NCBI GenBank assembly: GCA_041946865.1
Contig: JBHGBF010000118.1
Location: forward strand, 1 to 16,046
From: RPQK01 sp041946865
GTDB taxonomy: Bacteria; Acidobacteriota; UBA6911; RPQK01
Reading direction: 5' to 3'
DNA length: 16,046 nucleotides
This document shows, in pieces, positions 1 to 8,100 of this stretch; position 1 is the stretch's first letter, and each line of letters starts with the position of its first letter. The notes under the pieces are model-generated. The model did not search any database. It had not been told where the DNA came from and saw nothing but the letters and a program-made list of their open reading frames with translations. Made by a program: the position numbers and the translations under genes.

Positions 1-84
1 GCATGATGAACTCCAAAGGCGCCTGCCGCTTCGCTCGCAGAAAACTGAGCGGTTACCGGACCGTGACGACCGTGACGCGCGGGA

Positions 85-113
85 TTGTTGTCCACGTGAT
101 CCTTGGTTATTCT
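85..113 (+). promoter_or_regulatory. Possible promoter of the TIM-barrel isomerase gene
   Basis: TTGTTG at 85-90 and TATTCT at 108-113 are separated by 17 bp, which fits a sigma70-type promoter of moderate quality. A second -10 candidate, TATAAG (113-118), overlaps it without a convincing -35. Transcription would start near 120, just before the Shine-Dalgarno-like AAGGGGG (122-128), which ends 8 bp before the ATG at 137. The match is partial, so this is a candidate only. Confidence 0.3.
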
Positions 114-136
114 ATAAGGTCAAGGGGGCAAACGAT

Positions 137-1081
137 ATGGACAGGCGACGTTTCCTCGAGACTCTCTCTGGAAGTGCCGCGACGGCCCTGGCCGCCGGGC
201 CTATGACACAGGCTCAGACACCTTCGGCGCCGCCTCCCAAGTCCCGCCGGCCTAACCCGATCGGCGTCTCCACCTATTCGTTCTGGCGCTTCAAGGGGCC
301 GAAGGAGAACCACCCCATCGAGACGTGTATCGACCAGGCTGCGGAAATGGGATTCGACGGTGTCGAGCTCCTCTTGATGCAGATGAAGTCCGAGGACAAC
401 GCCTATCTTCAAAACATCAAGCGCAGAGCATTCCAACGCGGTCTGAGCCTGTGCGGGTTCTCGACCCATCAAGGCTTCGTTTCCCCCCACGCGGAAGAAC
501 GGCAGAAGAACATCGATCTGACGATTCATCAGATTGAACTGGCCTATAAGCTTGGAATCCCTACGATGCGGTTGAACACCGGCCGTTGGGGAACGATCAA
601 GTCCTTCGATGACCTGATGAAGAACCGCGGGATCGAACCTCCGCCCGAAGGCTACACAGAAGATCAGGCCTTCGACTGGGTGATCGGCTCAATCGAGAAA
701 TGCCTGCCCAAGGCCGAGCAGTGCGGTGTTGTGCTGGGCCTCGAAAATCACTGGGGTCTGGGGCGCACTCCTGAGGGTGTCATTCGAATTGTCGACGCGC
801 TGCGCTCTCCCTGGCTGGCCGTCACGCTCGACACCGGGAATTTCCTCGAGGATCCGTACAGTCGCCTGGAACAGCTCGCATCGCGCACGATCCTCCTGCA
901 GGCCAAGACGTATTACGGTGGCGGCACCTGGTACACGCTGGAGTTGGATTACCCTCGCATTGCGCAAATCATGCGCCAACACAACTACGAGGGTTACGTT
1001 TCGCTCGAGTTCGAGGGAAACGAGGACCCGAAGACTGCCTTGCCGAAAAGCCTCGCGGTCTTGCGCAAAGCGTTCAGCTGA
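137..1081 (+). CDS. Tat-exported sugar phosphate isomerase/epimerase (xylose isomerase-like TIM barrel)
   Basis: This 314-residue protein belongs to the AP-endonuclease-2/xylose-isomerase-like TIM-barrel family, whose members isomerise or epimerise sugars and sugar derivatives with a divalent metal. The N-terminus (DRRRF at 2-6, then an Ala-rich stretch to about residue 26, AQA) is a typical twin-arginine signal, so the enzyme is probably exported folded. The barrel starts near residue 40 (IGVSTYSFW, 42-50). Family-type motifs follow: GFDGVELL (72-79), GLENHWG (201-207), LDTGNF (231-236), AKTYY (256-260) and SLEFEGNED (289-297). E203, D232 and E291 are the likely metal ligands. The start at 137 is supported by AAGGGGG 8 bp upstream. 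Such proteins often sit with Gfo/Idh/MocA oxidoreductases, and one lies at 3779-5053. Family is confident; substrate is unknown. Confidence 0.9.
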   Translation: MDRRRFLETLSGSAATALAAGPMTQAQTPSAPPPKSRRPNPIGVSTYSFWRFKGPKENHPIETCIDQAAEMGFDGVELLLMQMKSEDNAYLQNIKRRAFQRGLSLCGFSTHQGFVSPHAEERQKNIDLTIHQIELAYKLGIPTMRLNTGRWGTIKSFDDLMKNRGIEPPPEGYTEDQAFDWVIGSIEKCLPKAEQCGVVLGLENHWGLGRTPEGVIRIVDALRSPWLAVTLDTGNFLEDPYSRLEQLASRTILLQAKTYYGGGTWYTLELDYPRIAQIMRQHNYEGYVSLEFEGNEDPKTALPKSLAVLRKAFS

Positions 1082-1239
1082 GGACCTCCGACACGCTCTT
1101 GTCGTGATAGCGGCCCAGCAGGTCATCGGCTCCCCCTGGAGCGGAGTAACAAACAGAAAAGCCTGGAAGCTTGCCCGCTTCGGGAGCGTCTGGAAAACGA
1201 CACGTCCGCTTGCTCTTGGCGTGGCTCGGTACGACACGG

Positions 1240-1268
1240 CAGACATCTGTCTGGCAGCACGCTAGAAT
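1240..1268 (+). promoter_or_regulatory. Promoter of the PfkB kinase gene, with an overlapping palindrome
   Basis: CAGACA (1240-1245) and TAGAAT (1263-1268) are exactly 17 bp apart and match sigma70 -35/-10 elements at 4/6 and 5/6 positions. Transcription would start near 1275, only about 6 bases before the ATG at 1281, leaving no room for a Shine-Dalgarno sequence. The perfect inverted repeat CAGACA-TC-TGTCTG (1240-1253) covers the -35 box, where a repressor would block polymerase. The operator role is inferred. Confidence 0.5.
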
Positions 1269-1280
1269 ATCAACCGATCC

Positions 1281-2183
1281 ATGGCAAAGATACTCGTCAC
1301 CGGCCTGAATCCCGCCTGGCAGAAGGTCCTGGAGTTCGAGGAACTGAAAGCCGGTCACGTGAACCGGGCGCTTAGCTCGACGGAGTTGGGCTCCGGCAAG
1401 GGGTTGAACGTAGGCCTTGTCCTCGGTCGCCTGGGACACGAAGTTTCACTCGTGCAGGTTTTGGGCGGAATTAACGGCGCCCGTTTGAAAGCCTATTGTC
1501 GCGAGCGGCGGATTGAGTCGGTGGACATCGATGTAAGGTGTGAAACTCGGGTCTGTTCGACACTGATAGACTGGGCCACAGGGCAAGTGACGGAGTTGAT
1601 CGAGCCCTTCTCAGTGGTGGCCGAAGAACGGGTGAAGGAGCGGCTGCTGAACGCACTGAAGGCGGGTTCCGGGTGGGACGCCCTGATCATGTCTGGCAGC
1701 GCGCCGGCGGGCCTTGAGCCAGGGGTTTACCTCGAAATCGCACGCCAGGCGCAGGCCCCCCTTGTCGTCCTCGACGTGGTCCGGGAACTGACGTCTGAGC
1801 TGCTCACCCAGGCTCACGTCCTGAAGATCAACGCGCACGAGCAGCAGGAGCTCAAGAGGCGCGGCGTGACTCACCCGCTCATTCTCGTCACCGATGGCCC
1901 ACGCACAGCGCGCCTGTTCGACCGCCGGACGGGCAGCATGCAGGAGACCTGGTATCGACTGCCGGCCTTGAGCGGAGTTCGGAATCCCATCGGGGCGGGT
2001 GACACCGTCACTGCCTGGCTGACCCATGAATTGTTGCGCGGAAAGCCGGTGACCGACGCCTTCCGGCAGGCGCTTGCCGCGGGTTCCGCCTCCTGCCTGA
2101 CTCTCTTGCCGGGCGAGTACGACGAGGGGAAAAGGCAGGAGATCGCGGCGCAGATTGAGGTGAGAGTCCGGCGCCCGGGATGA
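1281..2183 (+). CDS. PfkB-family hexose-phosphate kinase (1-phosphofructokinase/tagatose-6-phosphate kinase type)
   Basis: This 300-residue ribokinase-fold enzyme is predicted to be cytoplasmic and to use ATP to phosphorylate a sugar phosphate. The N-terminus (ILVTGLNPAWQKVLEF, 4-19) is the form found in 1-phosphofructokinase/tagatose-6-phosphate kinases rather than in ribokinases. The substrate-side signature GSGKGLNVG is at 37-45, with LGRLGHEV following. HVLKINAHEQQEL (179-191) corresponds to the usual LKPN-x-x-E-L segment, with Ile replacing Pro. VTDGP is at 203-207 and the anion-hole and catalytic motif NPIGAGDT at 235-242, with D241 as general base. Length is normal for the family. It has its own promoter (1240-1268) and lacks a Shine-Dalgarno sequence. 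It is the only sugar enzyme of the cluster without an export signal. The exact hexose phosphate is not determined; a loose annotation as 1-phosphofructokinase is plausible. Confidence 0.85.
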   Translation: MAKILVTGLNPAWQKVLEFEELKAGHVNRALSSTELGSGKGLNVGLVLGRLGHEVSLVQVLGGINGARLKAYCRERRIESVDIDVRCETRVCSTLIDWATGQVTELIEPFSVVAEERVKERLLNALKAGSGWDALIMSGSAPAGLEPGVYLEIARQAQAPLVVLDVVRELTSELLTQAHVLKINAHEQQELKRRGVTHPLILVTDGPRTARLFDRRTGSMQETWYRLPALSGVRNPIGAGDTVTAWLTHELLRGKPVTDAFRQALAAGSASCLTLLPGEYDEGKRQEIAAQIEVRVRRPG

Positions 2184-2249
2184 TGAAAACCGGCACCACC
2201 CCCTTCAGGATGCGCCTCCCGACCCCGTCCGCGTGCGCGGCTCGTAAAC

Positions 2250-3539
2250 TCATTTAGCCGGTGGTAATTCTCCGGCCGTCTCAGCGTGACCGGAGACCTG
2301 GTTTTTCCTCACCGTTACCCGCTGGGCGTGGGCGCCTGTCCAGACAGCCGCTTTCTGATTGCCCCTACCGGTGGACCGGATCGTGTTCTCTTCGATCACG
2401 ATGTCGTTCGTGTGTCCACCGACGAAGAAGCCGTAGGCTGGTTTCCCCCCGGTCCCGTTGTTCTCGATGACGTTGTCCCGGAAAGTATTCCGATGTCCGC
2501 CGTTGGCTTCCGTCTCCTGGCGGAAGCAGACGCCATGCTCCCCGTTCTCGAAGACATGGTTCTGCTCGAAGAGGTTGTCGGTGTCCTGATGTCCAATCGA
2601 GATGCCGTACCTGCCGTTTGCGTACAAGACGTTCTTCCGAAAAACGCCGCGCTGGACGCGCCAGCACAGGAAGACGCCGTCCTCTTTGTTATGGTGGCTT
2701 ATGTTCTCCTCGACTATCGAACGGACCGAGCCTGTGCCGGGGTGAAAACCCAGGCCACCGCCGTTTGAGGCCTCACAGTGGCGAACAGTGATGTCTTCGG
2801 TGATCTGCCAACTGAACGAGTCGCCGTTGAAGTTCGTGACGTGAACCCCGTCCACCGTGCAGTTCCGCGACTTGTGGAGATAGACCCCACCGCCGCGGCA
2901 GCCGTTGATGTAGTCACTGGTCGCCTTGTTACCATCCACTGTCAGGTTCGCGATCCGGACGTTCTCGACGTCAACCGCTTCAATGGGCGAAAACGCGTTG
3001 GAGATCACGCCGTCTTCGCTCGACAGGTAATCCTGAACCGTGCGGTTGTCCAGGTACAGGACATCGCCTTGGATCGCGGTCACCGTGGCGGTGGTGACAT
3101 CCCAGCCCTGGTTATGCTGCCGGTCATAGAGCTGAATCCCTGAACCGACCCTGAAACCCGAAGGATCCTTGACTCTGACCTTTTGCATGCCGTAGTCGGC
3201 ATCAACGGTGAAGCTGGTTTTGAATCCATCGCACTTCTTTAATACCGTGTCCGGCCCGGCGCCTTCCAGGGAGACATTGCTTGCCAGGCGCACCGGCCCG
3301 TACAGAATGAAGGTCCCTTTGCTCAAACGCACGGTTCCCCCACCTCGAGTCTTCAAAGCATCGATCGCGAGTTGAATGGCGCGCGAGGTAAAGCCTGGAA
3401 TATCGGCATCAGCCCCACCCACGATAATGACTTCCGGCGCGCGATTGATCTGAACCAGGGCGTCCGGCAGTCCCGATGTCTGCCCGAAGGCCGGCGTCAC
3501 GACCATGACCCAAACGGCAAATGAAAGGTTGAATCTCAT
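2250..3539 (-). CDS. Secreted right-handed parallel beta-helix protein (pectate-lyase-like fold)
   Basis: Read from the ATG at 3539, this 429-residue protein starts with a Sec signal peptide: MRFNL, a hydrophobic core, and a cleavage site after AFG at 17-19. An upstream in-frame ATG (3596) would add 19 charged residues before the signal and is unlikely. Residues about 51-96 (AIQLAIDALKTRGGGTVRL, then VSLEGAG) match the N-terminal segment of pectate-lyase-superfamily and GH28-like helices. Residues about 186-416 are beta-helix rungs rich in Asn/Gly/Val with repeated patterns such as ENVRIANLTVDGN, RNCTVDGVHVTN, FRKNVLYANGRYG, FEQNHVFENGEHG and FRDNVIENNGTGG. The fold typically belongs to polysaccharide lyases, hydrolases and epimerases; no catalytic set can be assigned by eye. 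It converges on the PfkB gene (66 bp between stops) and diverges from the Gfo/Idh/MocA gene. Confidence 0.85.
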   Translation of the reverse strand: MRFNLSFAVWVMVVTPAFGQTSGLPDALVQINRAPEVIIVGGADADIPGFTSRAIQLAIDALKTRGGGTVRLSKGTFILYGPVRLASNVSLEGAGPDTVLKKCDGFKTSFTVDADYGMQKVRVKDPSGFRVGSGIQLYDRQHNQGWDVTTATVTAIQGDVLYLDNRTVQDYLSSEDGVISNAFSPIEAVDVENVRIANLTVDGNKATSDYINGCRGGGVYLHKSRNCTVDGVHVTNFNGDSFSWQITEDITVRHCEASNGGGLGFHPGTGSVRSIVEENISHHNKEDGVFLCWRVQRGVFRKNVLYANGRYGISIGHQDTDNLFEQNHVFENGEHGVCFRQETEANGGHRNTFRDNVIENNGTGGKPAYGFFVGGHTNDIVIEENTIRSTGRGNQKAAVWTGAHAQRVTVRKNQVSGHAETAGELPPAK

Positions 3540-3546
3540 GCGGTTA

Positions 3547-3575
3547 AAGGTATCAACGTGACGTGGGGGCTGCAA
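3547..3575 (-). promoter_or_regulatory. Promoter of the beta-helix gene, leaderless arrangement
   Basis: On the minus strand, TTGCAG (3575-3570) and TACCTT (3552-3547) are 17 bp apart. Seven bases separate the -10 hexamer from the ATG at 3539, which places the expected transcription start at the base before, or at, the start codon. No Shine-Dalgarno sequence precedes this ATG. The geometry supports both the choice of 3539 as start and a leaderless mRNA. Confidence 0.5.
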
Positions 3576-3724
3576 GACCGGCTGGTGACGTGACAAGGTC
3601 CCGCCGAAAACGGATCGGGACCGGCCGAGGAAGCGCTCCGATCGGCAGTGCCTGCCACCCCGTTCGAGGCAAGTGTTTTGCCTTCTCCCTCGTATTTACG
3701 GTGAATCGACGGGCGAGCCGGTGT

Positions 3725-3730
3725 TACCAT
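3725..3730 (+). promoter_or_regulatory. Candidate -10 element upstream of the Gfo/Idh/MocA gene
   Basis: TACCAT lies six bases before an in-frame ATG at 3737, the same geometry as for the beta-helix and deacetylase genes. No good -35 is visible 17 bp upstream (TGAATC). If this is a real -10, transcription would begin at 3737, allowing either leaderless translation from 3737 or a 42-base leader for the ATG at 3779. Confidence 0.3.
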
Positions 3731-3778
3731 GCGCTTATGGCGGTGTGTTCTTCGCGGTACCGCCGGCTCGGTTTACCT

Positions 3779-5053
3779 ATGCACTCACTTTCTCGCAGGC
3801 GCTTTATTCGTAAGTCTTTTGGGTTTGGGACGGCGGCTGCCGTCCTTCCCCGCTTCGCGCTCGCCCGACCCGTTCCTCCGAGCGATCGGATCGCACTCGG
3901 ATTCATCGGACTGGGATTTCAGGGGCTGAGCCAGTTGCGAGGCGGGCCGTGGGCCGAAAGAGGAGGCTTCATCGGCCGCAGTGATGTCCGGGTCCTTGCC
4001 GTCTGTGACGTCAACCGGCTGCGGAAGGAAGCCGCCCAGAAGGCTGTCAACGAGTATTATGGCGACCAGGACTGCGCCGCGTACCACGATTACCAGGAGT
4101 TGCTGGGTCGTAAGGACATTGATGCCGTCGTGATCGCGACCGGGGACCGGTGGCATGCGCCTCTCTCGATAGCGGCTGCCGTGGCGGGAAAGGACATTTA
4201 CTGCGAGAAGCCGCACACACTGACCATTCGCGAAGCGCAGCTCGTCGCTCAGACCATGAAGCGCTACGGCACAGTCTTCCAGGTCGGAACTCAGCAGCGC
4301 TCCTGGTACGAGTTTCGCTTTGCCTGCGAGCTGATCAGGAACAGCTACATCGGGCACGTCGAAAGCGTCACCGTAAACGTCGGCGGTCCTCCAGCCTGGC
4401 ACTGCGACGCCCCGGCAGAGCCGGCACCCGCCTGGCTGGATTGGAACCGATGGCTCGGCCCGGCGCCCTGGCGGCCCTACACGTCCAAGATTGCGCCCTC
4501 CGGCTGGATGGCCTTTCGCGATTATTCAGGCGGCGAGATGACAAACTGGGGGGCGCACATGTTCGACATCGCTCAGTGGGCCCTCGGGATGGACGAGAGC
4601 GGGCCTATCGAAATATTCCCACCGGACGGCAAAAGCTACCGGGTCCTGACCTACAAGTACGCCAACGGCACGAGCATGACCCGCGGTCCCATCAGCCGGG
4701 ACGTTCAAGGAGTCCGGTTCGCAGGCAATCGCGGCTGGATCGAAGTCAGCAGGGATCATCTGGACGCGTCGCCGGCCACATTGCTGCGCCATCGCATTGC
4801 GCCGCATGAGCTTCATCTCCACGAGAGCCACAACCACCAGGCGGATTTTCTGGATGCGGTTCGGACCAGGCGTCGTCCGGTCAGCGACGCGGAAGTCGCG
4901 AAGCGATCCATCACCGTGTGCCATCTCGGGAACATTGCGTATTGGCTGAATCGGCCTCTGTGGTGGGATCCCGAGAGAGAGGACTTCGTGGATGACCCGC
5001 TGGCAAGCCGGATGCTGGACAGAGAAGCGAGGGTGATCGGGGATGGAAACTAA
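3779..5053 (+). CDS. Tat-exported Gfo/Idh/MocA-family oxidoreductase
   Basis: From the ATG at 3779 this is a 424-residue NAD(P)-dependent dehydrogenase-like protein. It opens with a strong twin-arginine signal (SRRRFIRKS at 5-13, then a hydrophobic stretch to ALA at 27-29). The Rossmann motif GFIGLGFQG is at 41-49, CDVNR at 76-80, and the family hallmark CEKPHTL at 142-148 with the conserved Lys144. The C-terminal alpha/beta domain holds GGEMTNWGAHMFD (251-263), the common form of the substrate-site motif with His260. Family members oxidise, reduce or epimerise sugars, inositols and glycosides. Tat export implies that the cofactor is loaded before translocation, as known for Zymomonas glucose-fructose oxidoreductase. 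An earlier ATG at 3737 would add 14 residues before the signal and cannot be excluded; the 3563 ATG is unlikely. No clear Shine-Dalgarno precedes 3779. Confidence 0.88.
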   Translation: MHSLSRRRFIRKSFGFGTAAAVLPRFALARPVPPSDRIALGFIGLGFQGLSQLRGGPWAERGGFIGRSDVRVLAVCDVNRLRKEAAQKAVNEYYGDQDCAAYHDYQELLGRKDIDAVVIATGDRWHAPLSIAAAVAGKDIYCEKPHTLTIREAQLVAQTMKRYGTVFQVGTQQRSWYEFRFACELIRNSYIGHVESVTVNVGGPPAWHCDAPAEPAPAWLDWNRWLGPAPWRPYTSKIAPSGWMAFRDYSGGEMTNWGAHMFDIAQWALGMDESGPIEIFPPDGKSYRVLTYKYANGTSMTRGPISRDVQGVRFAGNRGWIEVSRDHLDASPATLLRHRIAPHELHLHESHNHQADFLDAVRTRRRPVSDAEVAKRSITVCHLGNIAYWLNRPLWWDPEREDFVDDPLASRMLDREARVIGDGN

Positions 5054-5135
5054 CCGGGAGGGGCAGGCAGGATGCCGGAGCTTCAGTCCTGTGCCCGCAG
5101 TCAGCGGCTCGACTCGTCACAGAAAGCGACGACTG

Positions 5136-8100
5136 ATGAGAATGCCGAGCTTCGTTTTGTTCACGCTGCTCGCTCTTCTGGCTTCCGTCACTCACGCCCA
5201 GGACATTTCCTCGCTCCTGGAGCAAGCCAGGAGCTACGACTTCGGCAAGGACAGCCAGGCGCTTGTCGCCCTCGAACAACGAATCGTAACTGAATCCAAG
5301 AGCGAGCCGAGCCGGATCAGTATCGCTCAGAAACTGGGCACCGAGCTGCGGCGTCCGGACACGACCAAGGGCTTCAAGCAATTCATTTGCCGTCAACTGG
5401 CCCTGACCGGTACGGCTGCCGAAGTTCCCTTTCTGGCCGAACTCCTCGCCGACCCGGATCTATCCGACATGGCCCGATACGCGCTGGCCCGCATCGACGA
5501 TCCTCGATCGGACGTTGTGCTTCGAGCCGCGCTTCCTGGCGCACGCGGGAAAATTCTGCTGGGAATCATCGACACAATCGGAAACCGGCGTGACGCGGAC
5601 GCGAGCGATCAACTGGTCCAGATGCTCAGTTCCCCGGAACCTGCCGTTCAGGCAGCAGTGGTCACGGCGCTCGGCCGGGTGGCGAGCTCGGCGGCCGCGG
5701 AGGCGTTAAGACGAAGGGCAGAGACGCTCCCCGCCCCGTTGCCGGACGGTCTTGCCGACGCGTGCCTGGTGGCGGCCGAGAGGCTGAGCGCGACGCCGCT
5801 GCGGGAAGCCCACACCCTGGCGCTTTCGGAGCAACTGTTACGGGCGGTTTTCAGGAAAACCACCACTCCTCATTTCAAGGCCGCTGCTTTGAAAGGACTG
5901 CTGGCCCGGGGCGAAAAGGAAGACCTCTCGCTCCTGGTCGAGACGCTGAAGCGTGGCCACGCCGATCTGCAACGCGCGGTCGCAGCCACGGTTGTCCCGG
6001 AGCTCGGGAACCTTCCGCAGATCGATGCCGTTTGCGGTCTTTTTCCGCAACTGCCGCCAGACGTCCAAATTATCGTCCTGGGCGCCTTTGCTGGATACGG
6101 CAGCGACGCGGCAAATGCAGTCGCCACGGTTCGAGAAGCGGTCAACAGTCGCGATCCGGGCGTGCGTGTCGCCGCCATTTGGGCTCTGGCCTCTTTGGGA
6201 GATTCGTCTGACCTGGACAAGCTCATCAGTCTCGCCCTAAAGGGGATCCCGGAAGACCAGAGACAGGCCCAAAAGACGCTCGTCTTGATGTCACACCCGG
6301 GCGTCAACGCCCGCCTGGCACAGCTTCTCGCCGCTGGAGATGAGAAGTCACAGACAGTGCTGGTCGAGATCCTGGGTGAAAGGCAGGCTCGGGAAGCCTC
6401 ATCCCAACTTATCGATCTGGCCAGAACCCGAACCGGAGCACTGGCCAGAGAGTCGATCAAGGCGCTAGGACTGGTCGGAGGCCCGGACGAACTGACGCCG
6501 GCGGTCCAAATCATGTTGAGCAGTCAGGCCGAGCTGCAGGAGGAGGCCGTTCAGGCGGTCGTGGCCCTGGCACGCCGCGCTGAATCGGAATCGGAATGTT
6601 CCGCGATGCTCGCTCAGAAATATGAGGAAGCAGGCGTGACCCCGGGCGCCCGTTTGGCCATCGTCCGCGTGCTCGGTCGCCTCGGCGCTGCCCCCGGCCT
6701 GCCGGTCATCCTCGCTGCCCTGAAAGAGCCGGATCCGGAATTATCCAGGGAGGCTGTCACCGCTGCTTCCAACTGGCCGGACGCCAGGCCGGCGTCGGAC
6801 CTCCTCCGGATCGCGAGAGAGTCCTCGGACGCTACACAGAAAGTGCTCGCGCTGCGAGGATACCTGGAACTGGTAGAACGTGACCACGACCTTTCGCCGG
6901 ACGCGAAGGTGCGTTTGTACGAAGCCAGTATGGCGCTGGCCCCGGGGGACGGTGAAAAGCAGCGGGTTTTCTCAAAACTCGGTCAAGTGGCGTCATTTTC
7001 GGCATTGAACCTGGCCGTCAAGCTGGCTGGGAATCCCCCTGGAGAAGAGGCGGTCGCGGCGGCGGTTTCCGTAGCCGAAAAGGTGTACGCGGAGAACACC
7101 GGCCTCGCACGGTTGATTGTCGAGAGGATGATGGAATCAACCCGTAACGAGAAGCTGGCCGAAAGATGCCGGAACGTGCTCACGCAGATCGAAAAGCAGG
7201 AATCGGGTCGCCCCGATTCCTTCCCGGTGTTTCGCGTCGTCCCGATCAACCCCGACTCCCGTTTCGAGGCGGCAGCGATGGTCGATATCAACCGCGACGG
7301 CCGTCTTGACATTTACTGCGGCGGATTCTGGTACCGGGCGCCGGACTGGACTCGGCATTGGGTTCGACCGGTTGCCGAGCAGGACGGCTTCTTCCTGGAT
7401 CTCGGCGCGATACCGGCGGATATCGATGGAGATGGATGGACGGATATCGTCAGCGGCAGCTGGCACGGGAAAGACGTCTTCTGGATTCGGAACCACGGCG
7501 GGACCGGGGTGCCTTTTGAGACGATTGAAATCGACCAGCCCGGAAACCTTGAGACGTTGATTCGTCTTGATATCAACGGAGATTCCCGCCCGGATTTCCT
7601 TCCTAATACAGTGCAGTCGATTCACTGGTACGAGTTTCGCCGCGATGCCGATGTCGCTTTCGCCGCGCGCTGGATTCGACATGATCTTCCAGGCGGGGCG
7701 GCCGGTCACGGGGTCGGGGCAGGCGACATTAACGGCGATGGCCGCGTCGATATTGTTTCCCCTAGGGGATGGCTCGAACAGCCGCGAAGAGCCGAGGTTC
7801 CCTGGATCTGGCATCCGCAGTTCGACCTGGGCAGCGCCAGCGTGCCGATTCTGGTCTGCGACGTGAACCGGGACCATTACCCGGACCTCGTGTACGGGAA
7901 CGCGCACGGGTACGGCCTGTACTGGCTGGAGCAGGCGCCGGTCGGGGAAAAGGTCCAGTGGCAGAATCACCCGATCGATACGACCTGGTCCCAGCCTCAC
8001 TTCCTTCTGCAAGCTGACCTTGACGGCGATGGAATGGAGGAGATCGTGACCGGGAAGCGTTACTACGCGCACAACGGCAACGACCCGGGTGCGGACCATC

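Noticed and set aside
1129..1142. Possible terminator hairpin after the TIM-barrel gene (GCTCC-N4-GGAGC)
   Set aside because: The stem is only five pairs and no T-run follows.
2229..2240. Small GC-rich palindrome CCGCGTGCGCGG between the convergent kinase and beta-helix genes
   Set aside because: It can form only a four-pair stem with a tetraloop and has no flanking T-tract, so it is not convincing as a bidirectional terminator.
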